Below are positions 57,908 through 64,000 of a DNA stretch of 64,000 nucleotides, in pieces (positions within the stretch are counted from its first letter, which is position 1; the number at the start of each line of letters is the position of its first letter). The stretch lies in assembly GCA_916613615.1 (NCBI GenBank), contig OU744731.1, forward strand, positions 12,964,726 through 13,028,725, read 5' to 3'. A program made the translations under genes and the position numbers. A model generated the notes under the pieces. The model made no database searches. It was not told the origin of the DNA and saw only the letters and a program-made list of their open reading frames with translations. This DNA is from Steromphala cineraria (Eukaryota > Mollusca > Gastropoda > Trochida > Trochidae).

Positions 57908-60900
57908 CCAGGGGGTCCTGACCCCCCCCCCCCTTTTCAACACCCGCCCCCTTTCAAATCCATGTAAAAGGGGTTGTGGACCCCCCCCCCCCCCCCCCCA
58001 CTGAGTGGAGAAAAATTATTTTGGGACCCCCCCCCCCCCCCCCCCCTCTCAAAAATCCTGGATCCGCCCTTGATTATGATCATGCTATTTTAGAATACAT
58101 TAGTCCACGATGCGATATTTGATTTCGTTCATAACCTTTAAACATAAGAGTTGTCTTCGTAGAATCAAAAATTGTTCCCTCCTTCATCCAGGCGGTGATT
58201 CATTATGTATATCATACATACATACATACATACATACATACATACATACATACATACATACATACATACATACATACATACATACATACATACATACATA
58301 CATACATACATACATACATACATACATACATACATACATACATACATACATACATACATACATACATACATACATACATACATACATACATACATACATA
58401 CATACATACATACATACATACATACATACATACATACATACATACATACATACATACATACATACATACATACATACATACATACATACATACATACATA
58501 CATACATACATACATACATACATACATACATACATACATACATACATACATACATAGAAATCAAAACTGGGGATCACACTGACTACATTTGTATAATACA
58601 CTATAAGATATTGTGATATCTGAGTTTCTTTCACAAGAGCCTAAGCTGACATATATAGCATCTTAAGTAAAGTCTGTATAGCTTAAAAATCATTTTGTAC
58701 TCAAACTGAGCTCCTTTTTAGCAACACGCTCTGGAATAATGTCAATCAACCTCTTAAATTGTGTGAGCACTTTACTGGTATTTAGCCTCTGTTAAACATT
58801 GTTTTACGCCTAGGAGATGTTCTTTAATATGAAGAGTTAAAGTTTTAAAAGTTGAGTGTCAAGGGACATATTTGAGGCTACAAGTTAGAATCAAGAAATG
58901 CATGGTTACCCGCCAAACAGGATTTGTCAAGATCGTATCATACAGATATGGTGTGAAATATGTGTGTATGTGAAATGTTGATCCTTCTCACAACAACAGC
59001 TTAAATCTCTTGACATCCTTGATCTGTATCTATGTGTTTCATGTATACTTTATATATGTATGTGTATATATAAAATTTGATGTCAATGATATCATACCAA
59101 AGAAACATAACGCATCACCTAAAATGCAATATTTAATTTTCATTATGGATCATTATATGAACTATAGAATATCTAAATATTGAAAACTGGTTAGGTCAAT
59201 AGCTTATTTTGTTGAGTTTATGTCACATTGAATATTTATTAAGGTAAGAAATTGTTAATGTTCACTAATTATATATCTTTCATACAGTATTTCGAGCTCC
59301 GGTTTGGTTCTTATTGGCTGCGTCTGTTCGTCACTGTCGTCGCTATGTGTCAAAAGGTGAGAATCTTGCCTTTCGTTCAGTAACACGTTGTTAGCGGCGG
59401 GTATCCTTCTTGTATGCCAAACTTTACCTATGGTGTCATCTGATAGAGAAACATCGATTGTTGCAGGAAAGTAGCTTTTTAAAGCTAATTGACGCCGTCA
59501 AAATCTGATCGAAAACTGGACAATTACGCACATCAATCACTGTTATTTTGACAACTTATCTGAAGCAGCCAGGTTAACGGTTACGAGTTGATAACTGGTT
59601 ATATAACTTAATAGCATTCATGTAAATTTGACATGTGAATTTGGCTTCCTCGAATATATGGCTGATTTCAGATTTTCATTATTATAATTGCCAATAAGGC
59701 ATGAATAAGTGAGATAATTTGAATTCATATAATGAATTACGCCATCTTCGTTCACATTAGACAAATACATTATGTGGTGAAGATTTAACATTGAGTGAGC
59801 GCTCGCGAACATTCTGCATCTTGATAGGGAGGAAGATAAGGATAGCAATATCAAATGCTCATAATGGCACATGTGTCCATCTGTTATATCTCTTTAATCA
59901 AAATTATGTTTTCTGTAAAATAAGTGGTTACGGAGATAATCCTCTAGTAATCCTTCGATATTTCAGAGCAAAATTTAATGGTAAACTTACATCACGAAAT
60001 ACAACGAAAAATGACATTAAAAGTGTACCTTACATATAATTTGTAATTCTGATAATTTGTTTTGTAATTTTGTTTGTTATCAATGAACAAAAAAAATTAT
60101 CAAATGATAATTGTTTCATCACCTACAAGTTTACCCTTTACATATAAAATTTGCATCAAACTTTCCTTATGTATATGTGATGATGACGTTTCAGAATTAA
60201 TAGCATTAATGTGTGATATGGTTTTTTACCCCGTCAGATTATCTTCACTGCTGTCGTGTTCCTATCGCCCGCCCTCTCTGTGCAGACAGGTAAAGTAACA
60301 ACGTAATTTGCTTTACACACTCACGAACAAAGGAAACGCACCATATATAATTAACATAATTTGAACAAAGCACAGCTTTCCGAAAAAGTTTTTGTAGATT
60401 TAAATAACATGTTCCAAATAATTATACTTTGGTTATTTTGATAGGCATTTTCAATGAGGAAAAGGTTTCTGCATGTAAAAAAATATTACATTGACGCCCA
60501 AAAGAAAAAGAGGTTATGTTATTGTTTTTGTCAAATATCATTTCTATTTCATCGAATCGAGTGAGAAAACGAAATTTTCACGAGTGGTGTATCATTGAAT
60601 GAAAAGTTCACTCACATTCTGCACGTGATGAGTAAGAAATGGTATTTCGCAAAAAGAATTAAAACGTTTCAATTCATTAGTTGCAGCATCATGAAACGTT
60701 TGAAATATGATGTCAGAGCTACGTTTTATTGTGACGAATGACATAGCCTAACAACTCCCCTCATCATTGCACAGTAATTCCGATGACAAAAAAAGATTGA
60801 ACTACACTTAACATTGAATCTGAAACGATATTAGAAAAAGTATATTTTGTAAATGTTTATTGATATCAGATCAGATCAACAATACATTTTCGCTAACAAC

Positions 60901-63869
60901 TCTAGAAGTAAAGGCTCTTCTATGCATCAAGGAAAGTCAGTTTCAACGCGAACTGATAGGTGAATGAAGCTGCAAAATCTGGTGACAGATCTTTCGCTTA
61001 AGGTTCCTTGACTTTTCCGCGAAAAACAACGCATTAGCAATAGTATATGGAGATTTAAAGGTAATACGATATCCAAGATTATATTGACACTACAAAACTA
61101 ACATACCGGAACAATCGCTGCAGGTAGTTTTTCGTCAATTCTACGCAAAGTTGTGACACGTCGCCAACGTTCTATCTCAATCAAAGGGAGATAATCGTGT
61201 ACCAAACGGAGATATTAGGTTCCCTCTCACTTATTCACAGCTGTACAAAAATATGGATTAATTTTTCACTGATGTAGTGACAATATGACTCTCTTTAACT
61301 TTTGTTGAAAAATGGATTATATTTTCAATGCAGTGAAAGTATGACTTTGTTTAACTTTTGTTGAAATATGTATTATATTTTCACTGTATTATCCGACATT
61401 TCTTTGCTATGTTTATACTTTAATGTAACCAAGTTAGACCAAACTTTATTTTTCATTTGTGCTTATGTACTAAAAACAAGATTTACGCTTATCCATTTTC
61501 CATATTCACAGAATATCATCGTTCCGGTATAGATCCGTTAAAAGTTTTCAAGCATGCTTATCATGTTCGAAATTGTAAATAAATGACTATAAAGTGACGA
61601 AGTATGGCGATGTTTTCTCATTCCCTGTTAATTTGCTTCGACAGAGAAACAGCAAACACCACAGGAGCTTTAGTCTGAATTCTTGTTGATGGATCAACTA
61701 AAAATTAATACCAGTTTAGTGCTTATTAAAAGTCCATCTAAATACTCGTTTTCCAGCTAGCAACCTTCCGTTCTGGGTGTCTGTTGTCATCGTTGGGACT
61801 GTCGGAATTATATACACTGCCATTGTAAGTAATAAAAACCATAAATGAAAAATGAAATCATCCATTACATGTTTACCTCCGATCAAACAAAATAAACAAT
61901 CAAATGCAATATTCAAGTATTCATAAAGAAATTGGAAATGCTTCAATATTTAATTCATAGCATGACCGTTTTCTATATTCTTCAATGTCTTTTTGTTAAA
62001 TTTTTTCTCGACTATGTAAGCTCACACTATATGGTTCAGTAAGTCATACTTGATAATTACAAACATCTCGATTTTTGCGCAAGACGCCATTTTGATACGT
62101 TGTACAGTCACGATAAAGTCAAACGTACTCAAAATGCATTAGTGTTGAAGTGTTATATTACAATGTTCATTACAATTATGGTATATATGACTGTATTTTA
62201 ATAAAGACTATTGACATTCTGTTTTACAGTAAGTTCGAGTCATTTAATTTTCTGAATGTTTTATCAATTGTGTAACACTAAAGAGGTACATGTTACTTAT
62301 TATCAAGCTTGAAATGCAAGTGAAATCGTTTGAGAACCTTTAGCCTGTACGATATTGGGTAACAGGGTCGCTAGATGCATAAGAGTGTAATTTGTACCCT
62401 CACGCTATGAAATTCTTCAGACATTCAACGTAGTTACCAATTGAGTAAGACTACATTTCCTTCATACCTTGCATTCTCTCCCCATCAAGTCATAAAACCG
62501 TGATCTAACCTCTGTTTCAATAAGATCAGTTCTTGGGTTTCCGGAATATTCATTTAAAGGGGAAAATGTTAGATCTGTCATAAAAAAAAAACATTTCATT
62601 ATTCTGACTGAAGTCATTTGTGTGTTAAACATTTTACATTCTAGGAACTAATATTCCAGGATTCTATAACTTTATGTTTGTGTTTCTCCTGCAGGGTGGT
62701 ATACGAGGAGTGGTACTGGTTGATGTCTTCCAGGCAGTCATCATCATGATAGGCATATTCGCTGTGTTGATAAAGGTTTGTGCTCTAGTAAAGAAACTGC
62801 AACTAGAGGTGTTATCATGAACAGAACATGTTTTTTAAGAAAGTAATTGTCGCTCTTTGAAGTTTTTCTTAATACAAGAAAATGATTTTTATTGTCATTA
62901 TAACTAGGTCGTACCAAATTTGCTGTCAAGTGAATGCGCTTGAAGGTAACCTTAGTACAAACTTTATTACAGTAATAGAATGATCATGTCAGTTGTTCTG
63001 GAACGATTCAAATGCAAGCTACTGTTTTATCAGAATTTTCTCCTCTTTGAGGAATGAGCCTATTTCACCTATAAATATATCAATAAATGTAAATATATAA
63101 CGCAAAGTGATGTATGTCGAAATCAATCATTTTCAAATGTTAAGAAAGCTATCAAAAGTAATAAGCGTTTACGCAGGATTAATCACGCAAGACGATAAAT
63201 GATTGATCTAAGTTTGTATATTCATAATTAACAGGGTATTATAGAGATCGGAGGGCTTGAGACAACGTGGTCTATAGCTAAAGAGGGAGACAGGATACAG
63301 CCCGTAGAGTGAGTGAGACATTGTACATTAAATCGATTGGAAATAATTCCATTGATCATAATCTATCAAAATCTACATAACCTAATTGTCAAAATAGGTA
63401 ATTCCGTGTTACATAATTGAAGCACCTAATAACAAGGACCAAGAGCGGTTGCATCCAGATTGACATTTCCTTTCTTTGAATAACTCGTTCTTTACATAAA
63501 CATCTATGTGTGATGACAATATGTGCTCATCGGACATTAAGTGTTGGCAAAAAACGTTTCTAAATATTGTATTTGCAAACCAAGAAACGTGCTCTTTATA
63601 AATCAGTTAAAAAGTTTTATTCTGGAGGAAAGAATTGACATCTCTTTTTCTCTAATTGCACTTTTTCTCTTTATGCATCATGGGATTTATTTGTCATTTT
63701 GCCTGACTTGACATGTTGACACTTCAGTTGGGACCCCGACCCCCGAGTGCGACACTCAATCTGGGCTCTAGCAGGGGGAGGAATGTTCTCTTTCTTCGCC
63801 TACTCCTTCGACCAGGCAGCCATACAGAGGATCTCCTCAATACCCACCATGACGGGCGCCAGGATGTAC
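56375..63869 (+). CDS. SLC5-family sodium-coupled transporter, N-terminal part
   Basis: Predicted exons: 56375-56716, 59288-59356, 60238-60289, 61757-61824, 62695-62775, 63235-63308, 63728-63869, all with GT/AG borders and compatible phases; 276 residues before the gene leaves the window. The ATG at 56375 has a strong context (CAAAATGG) and gives MATRESLAIEDYVVIALVL; an in-frame ATG at 56309 would add 22 basic residues. TM1 about 12-33, then KEDYLVGSRQLHVLPVTLSL (SSS family signature region) with TM2; later exons add LYEYFELRFGSYWLRLF, GGIRGVVLVDVFQAVIIMIG and DPDPRVRHSIW with DQAAIQR. This matches the first seven or so helices of the SMCT/SMVT branch (SLC5A5, A6, A8, A12), which move monocarboxylates, vitamins or iodide with sodium across the plasma membrane. 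Substrate cannot be told from this part. Confidence 0.88.
56717..57857. other. SLC5 intron 1, first part
   Basis: AT-rich intronic sequence. No additional exon recognised between the first and second coding exons. Confidence 0.4.
57855..58070. mobile_element. G/C-homopolymer-rich element with GCGGATCCAGG ends
   Basis: Left end GCGGATCCAGG (57859); right end CCTGGATCCGC (about 58058), perfect inverted termini of 11 bp. Inside are an uninterrupted G36 run (57871-57906) and C runs of 13-21 at about 57921, 57979 and 58027. GGCGGATCCAGG-type termini occur in hAT-like non-autonomous elements (family knowledge). Target duplications are not clear. Confidence 0.7.
58213..58556. repeat. CATA tetranucleotide microsatellite, about 86 units
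   Basis: 344 bp of uninterrupted CATA repeats in intron 1 of the SLC5 gene. Its reading frames are open on both strands simply because the 12-bp codon cycle has no stop. Confidence 0.98.
58557..59287. other. SLC5 intron 1, last part
   Basis: AT-rich sequence between the microsatellite and exon 2. Nothing recognised. Confidence 0.4.
60290..61756. other. SLC5 intron 3
   Basis: No gene seen. A three-copy tandem lies at 61253-61392 (listed separately). Confidence 0.4.
61253..61392. repeat. 59-bp tandem repeat, 2.4 copies
   Basis: ATGGATTA-ATTTTTCACTG with GACTCTCTTTAACTTTTGTT starts at 61253, 61312 and 61368 (third copy partial). Confidence 0.8.
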
Positions 63870-64000
63870 GTAATCATTGGGGTCCAACTGAAGAAGCCTT
63901 TAGAGTTTACCCAACCCCCTCTTTCATTTGAAAAAATCAATGATAATCTTTGTAAAGCCCAAGAGTTAACCAAGCCCTCATTTGCCCTAAACCCAAAGTG
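63870..64000. other. SLC5 intron, cut by window edge
   Basis: Begins with a GTAATC donor after exon 7. Contains AGTTTACCCAACCCCCTC and AGTTAACCAAGCCCTC, two similar pieces about 60 bp apart. The transporter continues beyond the window. Confidence 0.5.

Noticed and set aside
58165..58634. Frames encoding Tyr-Ile-His-Thr or Met-Tyr-Val-Cys repeats on both strands
   Set aside because: These are translations of the CATA microsatellite in an intron.

Overview
This is animal nuclear DNA, AT-rich, with spliced genes, long introns and many transposable elements. A mollusc is the likely source (inference). The evidence is a LINE whose tail is an ACTC tandem and a repeat carrying a GTCC run in a setting I associate with molluscan genomes. 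Gastropod versus bivalve cannot be settled here.

Layout. Positions 1-9298 are the end of a satellite array with a 177-bp monomer and higher-order structure; it continues past the left edge. Positions 9300-19600 are a graveyard of non-LTR retrotransposons: an orphan ORF1 gene on the minus strand, a CR1/L2/RTE-type 3' remnant, a short L1/Tx1-type insertion with poly(A) and a 16-bp target-site duplication, and a nearly complete I/Nimb-type LINE with an intact 1222-codon endonuclease/RT/RNase H ORF2 and an 11-13-bp target-site duplication. Positions 20208-23811 hold a seven-exon CDC25 phosphatase gene (the first exon is a prediction). Positions 23940-28200 are mostly featureless apart from foldback repeats.

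Positions 28436-37977 and 42389-53073 are two tandem paralogues. Each encodes a signal peptide, a vWFA domain, a Thr/Pro mucin linker, a second vWFA domain, a Thr-rich linker and a distinctive C-terminal module with a hydrophobic segment. Both have six coding exons with all introns in phase 1, and models of 608 and 606 residues. Their introns and 3' flanks carry a broken Tc1/mariner element, several foldback/MITE families, a tRNA-derived SINE head, a GTCC-containing repeat and a 58-bp minisatellite. Positions 56375-63869 are the first seven coding exons of an SLC5-family sodium-coupled solute transporter that runs off the right edge; its introns contain a 344-bp CATA microsatellite and a G36/C-rich element.

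The most interesting parts are the vWFA-mucin pair and the satellite. In the pair, the second vWFA domain and C-terminal exon are nearly identical between copies while the first vWFA domain has diverged, and copy B has lost metal-site residues there. Copy A also has a foldback element inserted immediately after its stop codon. All splice models are read by eye from GT/AG sites and reading-frame continuity; no transcript or database evidence was available.
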